A stretch of DNA of 35,827 bases, taken from positions 1 through 35,827 of the forward strand of contig JAPPNV010000443.1 of assembly GCA_028818565.1 (NCBI GenBank). The letters run 5' to 3'. The translations under genes were made by a program, and so were the position numbers. This stretch comes from Rhodospirillales bacterium. GTDB lineage: Bacteria > Pseudomonadota > Alphaproteobacteria > UBA828. A model generated the notes under the pieces. The model saw only the letters and a list, made by a program, of their open reading frames with translations. It was not told the origin of the DNA and did no database searches. Positions 10,032-19,706 of the stretch are shown here, one piece after another (position 1 is the stretch's first letter; each line of letters starts with the position of its first letter).

Positions 10032-10067
10032 CCGACCGGCTCCGACGCGATGGCCGGAGCCGGTCGG
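10032..10067 (-). promoter_or_regulatory. strong stem-loop between SBP and first permease gene
   Basis: CCGACCGGCTCCG-N10-CGGAGCCGGTCGG, perfect 13-bp GC-rich stem in the SBP-permease intergenic gap. Confidence 0.6.
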
Positions 10068-10076
10068 CCTGCAATA

Positions 10077-11342
10077 CTACATCGCCGCTTCGACGGCGTT
10101 CACCAGCTCCTCGACGGCGGTCGCGGAATCGTACTCGCCGTTGAAGTGGGCGGTGACGACGTCGTAGATGGCGTTCTTGACCGACGCCGGGCTCGCGTGG
10201 CCGTGGGCGGTCGAGCCGTAGAGCGTGCCGTTGCTGTTGGCCTCGGCCAGGTCCTTCATGCCCTTCTTGCCGCAGTCGTCAAAGGCCTCGTCGGAGACGT
10301 CTGTGCGCGCGGGCACCGAGCCCTTGACCACGTTGAAGGCGGACTGGAAGGAGGTCGACATGATCGCCGACGCCAGCTTCTCCTGCGCGGAGCGGCGCTC
10401 CTCGCCGACCGCGAACATGGCGAACTGGTCGGAGTTGAAGGTCACCGTCCCCTGCGTGCCGGGATGGCGGAAGCAGACGAAGTCCACGCCCGGGGTCTTG
10501 CCGGCGTTCAGGAACTCGCCCTTGGCCCAGTCGCCCATCATCTGCATGCCGGCCTGGCCCTCGATGACCATGGCGGTGGCGAGGTTCCAGTCGCGGCCCG
10601 AGAAGTTGTCGTCGACGTAGGAGCGCAACGTCGCCATGCGATCGAACACCGCCTTCATGGTGTCCGAGCCGAGCGCGTCAGGATCGAGCTCGATCATGGA
10701 CTTCTGGTAGAACTCGGGGCCGCCCGTGGACATCAGGACGCCGTCGAAGATCGTGGCCTCCTGCCAGGCCTGGCCGCCGTGGGCGAGCGCGACGTAGCCC
10801 GCGCCCTGGATCGCGTCGAGGGCGGCGACCAGCTCGTCCCACGTTGTCGGCGCGGCGAGGCCGAGCTCGTCCAGGATCCCCTTGTTGGCCCAGACCCAGT
10901 TGGTCGAGTGGACGTTGACCGGGGCCGAGATCCACTTGTCGTCGTACTTGGCGAAGCGCTGAAGCGCCGCCGGCACCACGGCGTCCCAGCCCTCCGCCGC
11001 GGCGACGGCATTGAGGTCGGCGAGCGCGCCCTCGGCGGCCCAGTCCTGAATGTCGAAGCCCAGCATCTGCACCGCAGTCGGCGCGTTGCCGGCGGTGACG
11101 CGCGCGCGCAGCACGGTCATCGCCTCGGAGCCGCCGCCGCCGGCGACGGGCATGTCCTGCCAGGTGACGCCCTGGCCTTCGAGGTCCTGCTTGAGGACGT
11201 TGAGGGCGGCCGCCTCGCCGCCTGAGGTCCACCAGTGCAGGACCTCGACTTCTTCTGCGGCCTGGGCGGTTGAGGCCAGGCCCACCGCGAAAGTCATCGC
11301 GGCGCCGGCAACGCCCGCCGTAAGGACAGATCGAATATTCAT
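10077..11342 (-). CDS. extracellular sugar-binding protein of ABC transporter
   Basis: Signal peptide [28 protein letters not shown] followed by [18 protein letters not shown]; start at 11342 preferred over 11408. Confidence 0.93.
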   Translation of the reverse strand: MNIRSVLTAGVAGAAMTFAVGLASTAQAAEEVEVLHWWTSGGEAAALNVLKQDLEGQGVTWQDMPVAGGGGSEAMTVLRARVTAGNAPTAVQMLGFDIQDWAAEGALADLNAVAAAEGWDAVVPAALQRFAKYDDKWISAPVNVHSTNWVWANKGILDELGLAAPTTWDELVAALDAIQGAGYVALAHGGQAWQEATIFDGVLMSTGGPEFYQKSMIELDPDALGSDTMKAVFDRMATLRSYVDDNFSGRDWNLATAMVIEGQAGMQMMGDWAKGEFLNAGKTPGVDFVCFRHPGTQGTVTFNSDQFAMFAVGEERRSAQEKLASAIMSTSFQSAFNVVKGSVPARTDVSDEAFDDCGKKGMKDLAEANSNGTLYGSTAHGHASPASVKNAIYDVVTAHFNGEYDSATAVEELVNAVEAAM

Positions 11343-11477
11343 GATAGGTCTCCCATCGGTTGGTTGAATGCGCTTCTCACACTGAGTTCGGCCGGCTGCC
11401 CCGCGCATTCCGTTGGGAGCCGGTCCGGTTCTGTGGGCGGTGCTTCATCAGGCGCACTGCCCTGGTTGCGCTGTCGC

Positions 11478-12257
11478 TCATCGGTTGGAGAAATCCGGCG
11501 GCCGCTTCTCGCGGAAGCTGGCTACGCCTTCGCGACCATCCTGCGTGCCGCCGGCCACGCCGGCTGCGAGCGCTTCCAGCGTCGCCGCCCTGTTTTCACC
11601 GACGGCGGCATCGATGAGCTGCTTGGCAAGCTGCACGGCGATGGGCGCGCGCGCTGCGATACGCTGCGCCATGCCGAGCGCAGCATCGGTTGCCGTGCCC
11701 ACCGGCACGACCCTGTGCACCAGGCCGCTGCGTTCCGCGCTGCCGGCGTCGAGCCGCTCGCCGGCGAGCGCCATCAGCTTGACCGGCGCGGGCCCGATCA
11801 TGCGGACGAGGCGCTGGGTGCCGGACCACCCGGGCGGCACGCCCACGTCGGCCTCGGGCAGGCCGAAGGCGGCGTCGGCACCCGCGATGCGAAGGTCAGC
11901 CGTGGCTGCGAGCTCGAGACCGCCGCCGAGCGCCAGGCCCTCGATCGCGGCGATGAGGGGAGGTCGCAGGCGCGCCATGCGGTCGAAGACGGCGTGTCCG
12001 TCGCGCACCCAGTGGCGCCACATGTCGAGCGGGCTAGCATCGGCCCAGGCATCGATGTCGGCGCCCACGCAGAAGGCGCGATGGCCGGTAGCGCTCAGGA
12101 CGACGGCGCGGATGTCGTCGTCGGCATCGATTCGGCCGGCAGCATCGCTCAGCTGGGCTAGCATGGCCGGCGTCAGCGCGTTGAGCTTGGCCGGGCGGTC
12201 CAGCGTGATGCGGACAATCGTGCCGTCGCGCGCGAAGATGACGCTCCCGTCGCTCAT
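11478..12257 (-). CDS. enoyl-CoA hydratase/isomerase family protein
   Basis: GLALGGGLELAATADLRIA and FGLPEADVGVPPGWSGTQRLVRMIG, both catalytic Glu contexts present. Confidence 0.92.
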   Translation of the reverse strand: MSDGSVIFARDGTIVRITLDRPAKLNALTPAMLAQLSDAAGRIDADDDIRAVVLSATGHRAFCVGADIDAWADASPLDMWRHWVRDGHAVFDRMARLRPPLIAAIEGLALGGGLELAATADLRIAGADAAFGLPEADVGVPPGWSGTQRLVRMIGPAPVKLMALAGERLDAGSAERSGLVHRVVPVGTATDAALGMAQRIAARAPIAVQLAKQLIDAAVGENRAATLEALAAGVAGGTQDGREGVASFREKRPPDFSNR

Positions 12258-13840
12258 GCCGCGCGCTCCCTGAGTGCGAGGCCCATGGGCTCGGGCCTGA
12301 ACAGGCCGGGCGGCATCGGCTTCACGTCGCCGGCGACGGTCAGCGGAAATCCGGATTGGGCCAGCACGTCGCGCTCCAGGTCGATGCCGGGTGCGATCTC
12401 AACCACCTCCGGCCCGCTCTCGCCCAGGCGCAGAACGCAGCGCTCGGTGACGTAAAGCACGTCCTGGCCCTGGGCGCGGGCGCGGCGGCCGCTGAAGGTC
12501 ACGTGCTCGACCTCGTCGACCAGCTTCCGCACCCGTCCCTCGGACTCGATCTTCAGCGCGCCGCCAGCGATGGCGAGCTTTGCGCCGGCTGTGAAGTAGC
12601 CGGCGAAGACGATGCGGGGCGCGTTGGCGGTGATGTCCACGAAGCCGCCGGCGCCGGCGGTGACCTGGGGGCGCGCGGCGAGCCTGGAGACGTTGACGTT
12701 TCCCTCCCGGTCGATCTGGAGGAACGAGAGCAGCGAGGCATCGAAGCCGCCGCCCTGCAGGTAGGTGAACTGGTGCGGCGAGGGGATGATGGCCTCGGCG
12801 TTGGCCGCGCAGCCGAACTCGAACCCCAGCAGCGGAACCCCGCCGACCGCCCCCTGCTCCAGGACCCAGGTGACGGCGCCGTGCGCGCCTTCCTCCAACA
12901 GGATGCGGGGGACGTTGGCGGCGATGCCGAAGCCGATGTTGACCGCCATGCCGTGGCCGAGCTCCATGGCGACGCGGCGGGCGATGACCTTCTCGGGCCC
13001 GAACGCGGGGACCTCGAAGTCGGCCTCGGGCCTCCGGGTCTCGCCGCAGATGGCCGGGTCGAACGCGGTCTGCGTGGTCTGCCACTGTGCCGGCTCGACG
13101 ACCACGTGATCCACCAGCACGCCCGGCACGTGAACGGCCATCGGCTTGAGTGCGCCGGCCTCGGCACACCGCTTGACCTGGGCGATGACGATGCCGCCGT
13201 TGTTGCGCGCCGCGAGCGCCTGGTCGAGCGCGCCGAGGTAGGCGCCCTCATGCTCCCACGAGACATTGCCGCGATCGTCGGCGCTGGTGCCGCGAATGAT
13301 GGCGACATCGGGCACGATCGCAGGAAAGTAGAGCCAGATGTCGCCGTCGAATTCGGTGCGGCGGACGATGGGGTCGGCGCCGGCCAAGTCGTTCATTGCG
13401 CACCCCTGAAGCGCCGGGTCGACGAAGGTGCCGAGTCCGACCTTGGTGAGCACGCCCGGCCGCTTTGCCGCGGCCTCGCGGGTCATGTCGAAGAGGATCC
13501 CGCTCGGCACGTTGTAGGCCGGAATTTCGTTGTCCTCGATCAGGCGCCAGATCGCCGGCATCGGCAGGGAGGACGGGCCTGAGGGAAAGGAGCCGGCGAT
13601 CACGCGGGAGAGAAGGCCGGGCCTGGCGAGGTGGTCGATCCCCTTGATCCCGTACATGTCGCCGGCGGCGATGGGATGCAGCGTCGTCAGCCCGCGCGGG
13701 CTGCCGGCGCTCTCGAATCTCTCGCCGATCGCGCACAACACGCGATCGGGGCAGCCGAGCCCGCTGGACGAACTGACCGTGACCACGGCGCCGTCGGGGA
13801 TCAGCGCCGCCGCCTCGTCCGGCGAAATCACCCGGGCCAC
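12254..13840 (-). CDS. acyl-CoA:acetate/3-ketoacid CoA-transferase (fused YdiF/Pct-like)
   Basis: Single-chain alpha-beta CoA-transferase, catalytic Glu context WVLEQGAVGGVP. GTG start at 13840 (VARVISPDEAAALIPDGAVVTV); 4-bp overlap with the ECH gene. Confidence 0.87.
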   Translation of the reverse strand: MARVISPDEAAALIPDGAVVTVSSSSGLGCPDRVLCAIGERFESAGSPRGLTTLHPIAAGDMYGIKGIDHLARPGLLSRVIAGSFPSGPSSLPMPAIWRLIEDNEIPAYNVPSGILFDMTREAAAKRPGVLTKVGLGTFVDPALQGCAMNDLAGADPIVRRTEFDGDIWLYFPAIVPDVAIIRGTSADDRGNVSWEHEGAYLGALDQALAARNNGGIVIAQVKRCAEAGALKPMAVHVPGVLVDHVVVEPAQWQTTQTAFDPAICGETRRPEADFEVPAFGPEKVIARRVAMELGHGMAVNIGFGIAANVPRILLEEGAHGAVTWVLEQGAVGGVPLLGFEFGCAANAEAIIPSPHQFTYLQGGGFDASLLSFLQIDREGNVNVSRLAARPQVTAGAGGFVDITANAPRIVFAGYFTAGAKLAIAGGALKIESEGRVRKLVDEVEHVTFSGRRARAQGQDVLYVTERCVLRLGESGPEVVEIAPGIDLERDVLAQSGFPLTVAGDVKPMPPGLFRPEPMGLALRERAA

Positions 13841-13847
13841 GACGCCC

Positions 13848-14909
13848 TCACGCTTGCGGGTTCTTTGTCGGCGCGGGACCACAGGTGCCGCGTACGACCA
13901 GGGAGGGCGCCAGTATCTCTTGTTCCGGAGGTTCGCTGGGGTCGGCGATGCGGCGCAGCAGCGCCGCGGCGGAGCGCCGCCCCAGCTCGCCGGGATAGAC
14001 CGCAACGGTGGTGAGCGGCGGCAAGGTGTGGCGAGCGCCGGCAACATCGTCGAAGCCGATGACGCTGAAGTCGCGACCCACTTTCAAACCCGCCGCAGCC
14101 GAGGCATCCAGAACGCCGAAGGCGACCACGTCGCTGAAGCAGAGGGCGGCCGTCGGCGGGCTCTCGAGTGCGAGAGCGGCCCGCAACGCCTCGATGCCAC
14201 CGCCTGGGTTGACTGCTGCCGGCACGATCAGACTGGGGTCTGGCGCGATACCGGCGGCGTCGAGCGCAGCCCTGTAGCCGCGGACACGCTCGGTCGTGAC
14301 GACGTTACCTTCAATGCCGCCGAGAAAAGCGATGCGCCGATGGCCGAGTGCCAGAAGATGTTCGGCGGCCATGCGCATACCGAGCGCATAGTCGGGAACG
14401 ACCGAACCCAGCCGAACGCCCGGCAGCCAACGCATGACCTGGATCACGGGGACGTTCCAATCGCTCATGGCAGCGACCAGACGGGTCTCGGTGCCCGTGG
14501 CCGGACACAGAATGAAGCCCGCCGCGCCATGCTCGCGCATGGTCTCCATGACCTGCCGCTGTCGTACCGGGTCTTCGCCGGTGTTGGCCATAAGCGAGAC
14601 ATAGCCGGCGGCCTCCAGCGCTTCCTCCAGACCGAACGCCAGCTCCGCGAAAAACGGATTGGTCAGGTCGTTGATGATCATGGCGACCATGTCGCTGGTT
14701 CTGCGACGCAGATTGGCGGCGTTGCGGTTGTAGACGTAGCCGAGGCGCTCGATTGCCTCCTCGACCCGATGCCTGGTCTCGCGCTTGACCAGCGGGCTGT
14801 CGCGCAGCACGAGCGAGACTGTCGACCGGGACACCCCGGCCTCACGGGCGAGATCGGTCACCGTGACCCGCCGGCTCGTCTGGCTGGCCTCCTGCGCTCG
14901 TTGGCTCAT
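13848..14909 (-). CDS. LacI family transcriptional regulator
   Basis: N-terminal HTH VTVTDLAREAGVSRSTVSLVLRDSPLVKRETRHRVEEAIERLGYVYN, periplasmic-binding-like effector domain. Confidence 0.96.
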   Translation of the reverse strand: MSQRAQEASQTSRRVTVTDLAREAGVSRSTVSLVLRDSPLVKRETRHRVEEAIERLGYVYNRNAANLRRRTSDMVAMIINDLTNPFFAELAFGLEEALEAAGYVSLMANTGEDPVRQRQVMETMREHGAAGFILCPATGTETRLVAAMSDWNVPVIQVMRWLPGVRLGSVVPDYALGMRMAAEHLLALGHRRIAFLGGIEGNVVTTERVRGYRAALDAAGIAPDPSLIVPAAVNPGGGIEALRAALALESPPTAALCFSDVVAFGVLDASAAAGLKVGRDFSVIGFDDVAGARHTLPPLTTVAVYPGELGRRSAAALLRRIADPSEPPEQEILAPSLVVRGTCGPAPTKNPQA

Positions 14910-14948
14910 GCGCTGCGGTACTGCCGTTGTTCCAATCGTTCCATGGCC

Positions 14949-14963
14949 TTAGGATCGATCCAA
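14949..14963. promoter_or_regulatory. predicted LacI-family operator, proximal copy
   Basis: TTAGGATCGATCCAA: GGATCGATCC palindrome with central CG, 40 bp upstream of the lacI start. Confidence 0.62.
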
Positions 14964-15015
14964 TAATTGTTCCGCTCTACCCAGACTATTCCATGCTGGA
15001 CAAACAAGATTTTAT

Positions 15016-15029
15016 TTGGATCGATCCAA
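15016..15029. promoter_or_regulatory. predicted LacI-family operator, distal copy
   Basis: TTGGATCGATCCAA, perfect 14-bp palindrome sharing the GGATCGATCCAATAA core with the proximal copy; centres 66 bp apart. Confidence 0.65.
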
Positions 15030-15232
15030 TAAACAGGTCCGAAATGAGTGTCAAGTCCGCAGCGGCTGCTCCTCCTGACAACCGACGCCAGTTACCATGA
15101 CCTATTGAGCGAGTCGCGAGAGGTTCGAGTTCGATCCCGCTCGTGCTGGTGGCGGGTATTGCGCCGTTGGTGAGCACTGGATGCTCGCTTGCCTGTCAAT
15201 CGGCTTCGAAGATCACCCCCAATATAGAGTGA

Positions 15233-15750
15233 TTTCTGGGCACCCCGACGCGCCATCTGTTTGCCACGATCTCCGGCTTCACCGGGCATGACGTGACCCA
15301 GGCGCAGGCGGTCCGCTCCCGCAAGCGCATTCTTGCAAGGCGCGGCGACGATGACGCCGCAACTTACGGTGCAGAACTCGCTGCGGAGGAGCTGTAGGCG
15401 CGCTGCGACACCTGGTGCGATACTGTCTACGGTCGCTGGTCTCGTGGCGGCCTCGGCAGTGTCTCGCCCTTCACCCACCGTACCTCATGGCCACACCCCG
15501 TGCGCCGGGTCCACGACGAGCGCGCGCTGGACGCACTGCTGGCGGAGCCGGCGAGCGGCGGCTGGCGTACGGTGCGCAAGGCCGGCATCCGCCTTGAGAA
15601 CGCTGACTACATCGCCGGCGAGCTCGGGCCGCTCGTGGGCGAGCTCGTGTGCGTCCGCCGCGATGCCGCAGACACCGACCGGCTCTACGTCTACTTGGCG
15701 TGCGGCGCCTTCGTCTGCGTGGCCGAGGAAGCGCGACCTGCGCGCCGCCT
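15233..15750 (+). pseudogene. 5'-truncated Mu-type transposase A, C-terminal part
   Basis: One frame reads GTPTRHLFATISGFTGHDVTQAQAVRSRKRIL...AAEEL*ARCDTWCDTVYGRWSRGGLGSVSPFTH...RRVHDERALDALLAEPASGGWRTVRKAGIRLENADYIAGELGPLVGELVCVRRDAADTDRLYVYLACGAFVCVAEE; in-frame TAG at 15395-15397; MuA C-terminal domain pattern. Confidence 0.78.
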
Positions 15751-16667
15751 TTCAGGTCGAGCTCGAACAATCGGGTCTCAGCACTGCCCGCGCTGCTGAT
15801 CAGATCGGCGGACACGCCTCCGGCATCACACGATGGTTGAACGGTACCTATGCCGGGGACAACGACGCCGTCGCAGCCGATGTGGAATGCTGGCTGGACA
15901 CCCGCGCCGATGCCGCAAGGCGCTCACTCGATGGCGCCGCGGCCTTGATCGCCATGCCGAGACCAGTGCTTCACGCCAGATCACCTCTGCACTGGCCTAT
16001 GCCCACGCCGCAGGCGATATCGTCGCCATCATCGGCAAGCCCGGACGGGGCAAGACATGGGCGACAGAATACTACTGTGCCGGCAGGACCACCGCCTTCA
16101 ATCTCTTTGCCTCGGGTGCCGTGAACTCCCTTCCCGGTTTTCTGTCCCTTGTAGGTGAGGCGATCGGAGTCGGCCGGCACCACCACTCGGCACTGGAGGC
16201 AGAACGCACCATCATCGACCGCCTGCGTGACCGCCAGGCGTTGATCGTGGTGGATGAGGCCCACCTCCTGCGCGACAAGCTGCTGGACGAGCTCCGCATC
16301 ATCCGGTACCGCGCGGGCTGTGGACTGGCGCTGGTGGCGGACGAGACGATCCGCATGGCGCTCGCCCGCTGCCAGCAGGAGGACGGGCGGATCGGCCTCA
16401 AGTCCGATCTCGCCACACAACCCACAGCGCACGTCGAAGACATCGCCGCCGGCGTGCTGGGCCGCGCCCCGCCACGGTGGAACTCAAGACGCTGAACACC
16501 GTCGGCAAGGTCCCGGCGGCCTTCACGCGATGCGCCGTCTCCTGGGCCGCGCCTGGATGGTGGCACAAGCGGCGAGCAGCGACGCCATCGAAGCCTCCGA
16601 CATCACCGCCGCCGCAGAAGAGAGCACGGCCGCCGGCGAGGACGCGGCGGCACGGGGAACCGGCTGA
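15727..16667 (+). pseudogene. MuB-like transposition ATPase, frameshifted
   Basis: MuB-like HTH LEQSGLSTARAADQIGGHASGITRWLNGTYAGDNDAVAADVECWL in one frame; Walker A GKPGRGKT and Walker B ALIVVDEAHLL in a second; C-terminal VELKTLNTVGK in a third and GGLHAMRRLLGRAWMVAQAASSDAIEASDITAAAEES back in the first. Confidence 0.8.
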
Positions 16668-16878
16668 CTCAAGGCCCGGCCTCGGCACCCATCCCGTCGC
16701 GCCGCCAGAGTGCATCGTCGACAGTTCAGCCCTCGCTTCGGGGGCCAATACCTCACACCGTCCCGGAATATCCCGGTTCGTCCCGCATGGCGCAGGATTT
16801 TCCGTCACTTACAACCCGACCTAGGGGTGTGTACATAGAGCTTGCCGCCATCGCGTGGCCACGCTATGAGGCCGGGCG

Positions 16879-17166
16879 ATGGACGTGCGTATCTACAGGC
16901 CGGCGAAGACGGCGACCCAGTCGGGCCGGGCGAAGACCAGCCGCTGGGTGCTTGAGCACGCGCCGCGCGGCCAGCGCGCGGTGGACAGCCTCATGGGCTG
17001 GACCGGCTCGGACGACACCACCCAGCAGATCACGCTGAGCTTCGCAACCAAGCAGCAGGCGATCGCCTACGCCAAGCGCAAGGGCCTCGCCTACGTCGTG
17101 GACGAGCCGCAGTCGCGCCCCGTCCGGCCCAAGTCCTACGCCGACAACTTCATCCGCAAGACTTGA
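16879..17166 (+). CDS. NDUFS4-like ETC complex I subunit (NADH dehydrogenase accessory protein)
   Basis: VRIYRPAKTATQSGRAKTSRWVLEHAP...LMGWTGSDDTTQQITLSFATKQQAIAYAKRKGLAYVV...KSYADNF, typical NDUFS4 family. Confidence 0.93.
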   Translation: MDVRIYRPAKTATQSGRAKTSRWVLEHAPRGQRAVDSLMGWTGSDDTTQQITLSFATKQQAIAYAKRKGLAYVVDEPQSRPVRPKSYADNFIRKT

Positions 17167-17178
17167 GCCCAGCGCCGC

Positions 17179-18096
17179 TCACCCCGCGAAGCGGGGCTCC
17201 GGGATACCCCTGATGCCGAGGCCGGTGACCGCGAACAGGCCGCCGGCGAGGAACTGCGGCTTGGCTTCCACCTGGAACATGTCGTGCACCGCAGGATGCT
17301 GCACGCGCGCCATGGAGGTGACGTAGAGCACGTCGAGGTCGTCGCCGCCGAACATCACGCTGGTGACGTTCTTCACCGGCATCCCGATGCGGCGCTCCAC
17401 CGAGCCGTCCGGCGCGTAGCGCACCAGCTCGCCGCCGATCACCTGCGCGTTCCAGAGGCAGCCTTCCTCGTCCACCGTCGAGCCGTCGGCGACGCCGGCA
17501 TCGTCCCTGGTCGAGGCGAACACCCGCTTGTTGGAGAGCGTGCCGGTCTCGATGTCGTAGTCGTAGGCCCAGAACTCCTCCTGGAAGCTGTCGGCGAGGT
17601 AGAAGGTCTTGTCGTCCGGGCTCCAGCACGGGCCGTTGGTGCAGATGATGCCGCCGTCCACCTTGGTGACGCTGAGGTCGGGGTCGAGCCGCCACAGGCC
17701 GCAGATGGTGAGCTCCTCCTTGTCGTCCATGCCGCCTGCGAAGAAGCGCCCGCGCCGGTCGCACTTGCCGTCGTTGAGCCGGGTGCGCGGCTGCTCGGCG
17801 TCGACCTTGGTGATCAGCTCCATCTCCGCCTTGTCGTAGTCGAAGAAGTAGAAGCCGTCGTCCAGCGCCATCACCGCGCCGCCGCCCTGGCGCAGCGCCA
17901 TCGCGCCGACATCGTGCTCGCCGAGGGTCCAGTTCTCGACCTTGCCGGTGCGCGGGTCCATGCGCCAAAGCTCGGGCTTGCCGACCCGGCGGCCGGTGCC
18001 GTCCACCCAGTAGAGCCGGCCTTCGTCCACGTCCCACACCGGGCCTTCGCCCAGGTGGTTCCCGCAGTCGAGGATGCACTCGATCTTGATGCTCAT
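17179..18096 (-). CDS. SMP-30/gluconolactonase/LRE family protein
   Basis: LGEGPVWDVDEGRLYWVD, RLNDGKCDRRGRFFAGGM, beta-propeller pattern; start at 18096 preferred (MSIKIECILDCGNHLGEGPVW). Confidence 0.93.
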   Translation of the reverse strand: MSIKIECILDCGNHLGEGPVWDVDEGRLYWVDGTGRRVGKPELWRMDPRTGKVENWTLGEHDVGAMALRQGGGAVMALDDGFYFFDYDKAEMELITKVDAEQPRTRLNDGKCDRRGRFFAGGMDDKEELTICGLWRLDPDLSVTKVDGGIICTNGPCWSPDDKTFYLADSFQEEFWAYDYDIETGTLSNKRVFASTRDDAGVADGSTVDEEGCLWNAQVIGGELVRYAPDGSVERRIGMPVKNVTSVMFGGDDLDVLYVTSMARVQHPAVHDMFQVEAKPQFLAGGLFAVTGLGIRGIPEPRFAG

Positions 18097-18206
18097 GCGC
18101 GTCACCTCTTGGTTTGCCCGATGGTGGCGGCGGGCGGCGCGGCGCGCAAGGCCGCGCACGTTGTCACCGCGCCGCACGGCCGCTAAGAGGGGGTGGGGAG
18201 GATCGC

Positions 18207-18893
18207 ATGACCGGTCACGACATCGATCTCGCGGCGCTCGGCCGCTACGACACGCCCACCATCTGCAACGCGCTCTTAGGTATCGCGCCGGAGGCGGCGG
18301 GGCGCTCGACCAAGGCGACGCTCCATTGCGCGCGCCCCGATCTGCCGCCCATGGTGGGCTTCGCGCGCACCACGCTCTACCGCACGCTGGAGCCCGGCGG
18401 CCTCGACGCCGAGGCCGAGAAGGCGCAGGACCTCGCCTGGTTCGACTATGTCGCAGCCGGGCCTGAGCCCCGCGTCGTCGTGGTGCAGGACGGCGACACG
18501 CCCCACGCCGCCACCAACGCGCTCTTCGGCGAGGTGATGAGCTTCATGCACAGCGCGCTCGGCTGCATCGGCCTCGTCACCAACGGCGCCGTGCGCGACG
18601 TGGCCGGCATGGCCGAGGGCTTCCAGGTTCTGCACGGCGGCATCCGGCCCAACCGCGCCGACTATCACCGGGTCGATTTCGACTGCGAGGTCAACGTCGC
18701 CGGGCTCTATGCCCGCACCGACACGCTCATCCATGCCGACGTCAACGGCGCCGTCGTCGTCCCGCCCGCGCTTGTGCCGCAGATTCTGGAGGCGGCCGCC
18801 GCGATCACCGAGAAGGAGCAGGCGATCATCGACTTTTGCCGCGACCCCGATGTCACGGCGGACAGCTTCAAGCGCTTCTGGCGCGAGGGCTGA
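18207..18893 (+). CDS. RraA family protein (HMG/CHA aldolase-like)
   Basis: TPTICNALLG, GLVTNGAVRDVAGM (Arg-Asp motif), HADVNGAVVVPPALVPQIL. Confidence 0.9.
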   Translation: MTGHDIDLAALGRYDTPTICNALLGIAPEAAGRSTKATLHCARPDLPPMVGFARTTLYRTLEPGGLDAEAEKAQDLAWFDYVAAGPEPRVVVVQDGDTPHAATNALFGEVMSFMHSALGCIGLVTNGAVRDVAGMAEGFQVLHGGIRPNRADYHRVDFDCEVNVAGLYARTDTLIHADVNGAVVVPPALVPQILEAAAAITEKEQAIIDFCRDPDVTADSFKRFWREG

Positions 18894-18899
18894 GCGCCG

Positions 18900-19640
18900 G
18901 TGAGAATCCTTCTCCTGCAGAACCACGACAGCTCCGGCCCCGGCTACCTGGAGGAGCCGGCGGCACGGCGCGGCGCCCGCTTCGAGGCCTGCATGCCGCA
19001 CCTCAATGCCGACGACCGGCTGCCCGAGGACGACTCAGGTTACGACGGCTTCCTCCTCATGGGGGGCGCCATGCACGCGGGCCACGTGGAGGAGCATCCC
19101 TGGCTCGAGGATGCGGCGGCGCTGGTGCGGCGCTTCACGGAGGCGGAAAAGCCGGTGCTCGGCGTCTGTCTCGGCTCGCAGATCGTCGCGCGCGCCTTCG
19201 GGGCGCGGTGCTACGACATGGCCGTGCCCGAGGTGGGCTTCGTGCCGATTCGGCTGACCCAGGCGGCGGCCGACGACCCGCTGCTCTGCCAGTCCTTCGA
19301 CAACCCCGTCCACCTCGCCGAGTTCCACAGCCAGACCTTCGACCTGCCCGAGGGCGCGACCCGGCTCATGGTCGGCGACGCGGTGCCCAACCAGGCCTTC
19401 CGGATCGGGAGCGCGACCTATTCGTTCCAGCCCCATTTCGAAGTGACGCCGGAGATGATGACGTATTGGGTCTCGATCTCCGACGAGGTCGTGCCCAAGT
19501 ACGCGCCGACACTCCCCGAGGCGCTGCCGCATCAGCTGCAGCTCCACCACTACGCCGCGCACGATTTCTGCTACCGAGTGGGCGACGCCTGGCTCGACCT
19601 CGTCGCCGCACGGGCGCGGCGAAACGGGGAGGGCGATTGA
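18900..19640 (+). CDS. class I glutamine amidotransferase-like protein
   Basis: GTG start; VLGVCLGSQIVARAFGA (nucleophile Cys) and FQPHFEVTPEM (His-x-Glu). Confidence 0.87.
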   Translation: MRILLLQNHDSSGPGYLEEPAARRGARFEACMPHLNADDRLPEDDSGYDGFLLMGGAMHAGHVEEHPWLEDAAALVRRFTEAEKPVLGVCLGSQIVARAFGARCYDMAVPEVGFVPIRLTQAAADDPLLCQSFDNPVHLAEFHSQTFDLPEGATRLMVGDAVPNQAFRIGSATYSFQPHFEVTPEMMTYWVSISDEVVPKYAPTLPEALPHQLQLHHYAAHDFCYRVGDAWLDLVAARARRNGEGD

Positions 19641-19706
19641 CGCTTGCGTGACTCTGCGGGGTCGGAGTTTGGCGGTTAGCAACACATGATCGCGCCGCGT
19701 TGAGAT

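Noticed and set aside
12356-13582. 408-aa plus-strand ORF opposite the CoA-transferase
   Set aside because: Mirror frame of a conserved coding sequence with no domain signature.
15092-15478. 128-aa minus-strand ORF in the Mu remnant
   Set aside because: The plus strand here reads as MuA C-terminal sequence, so the antisense ORF is not supported.
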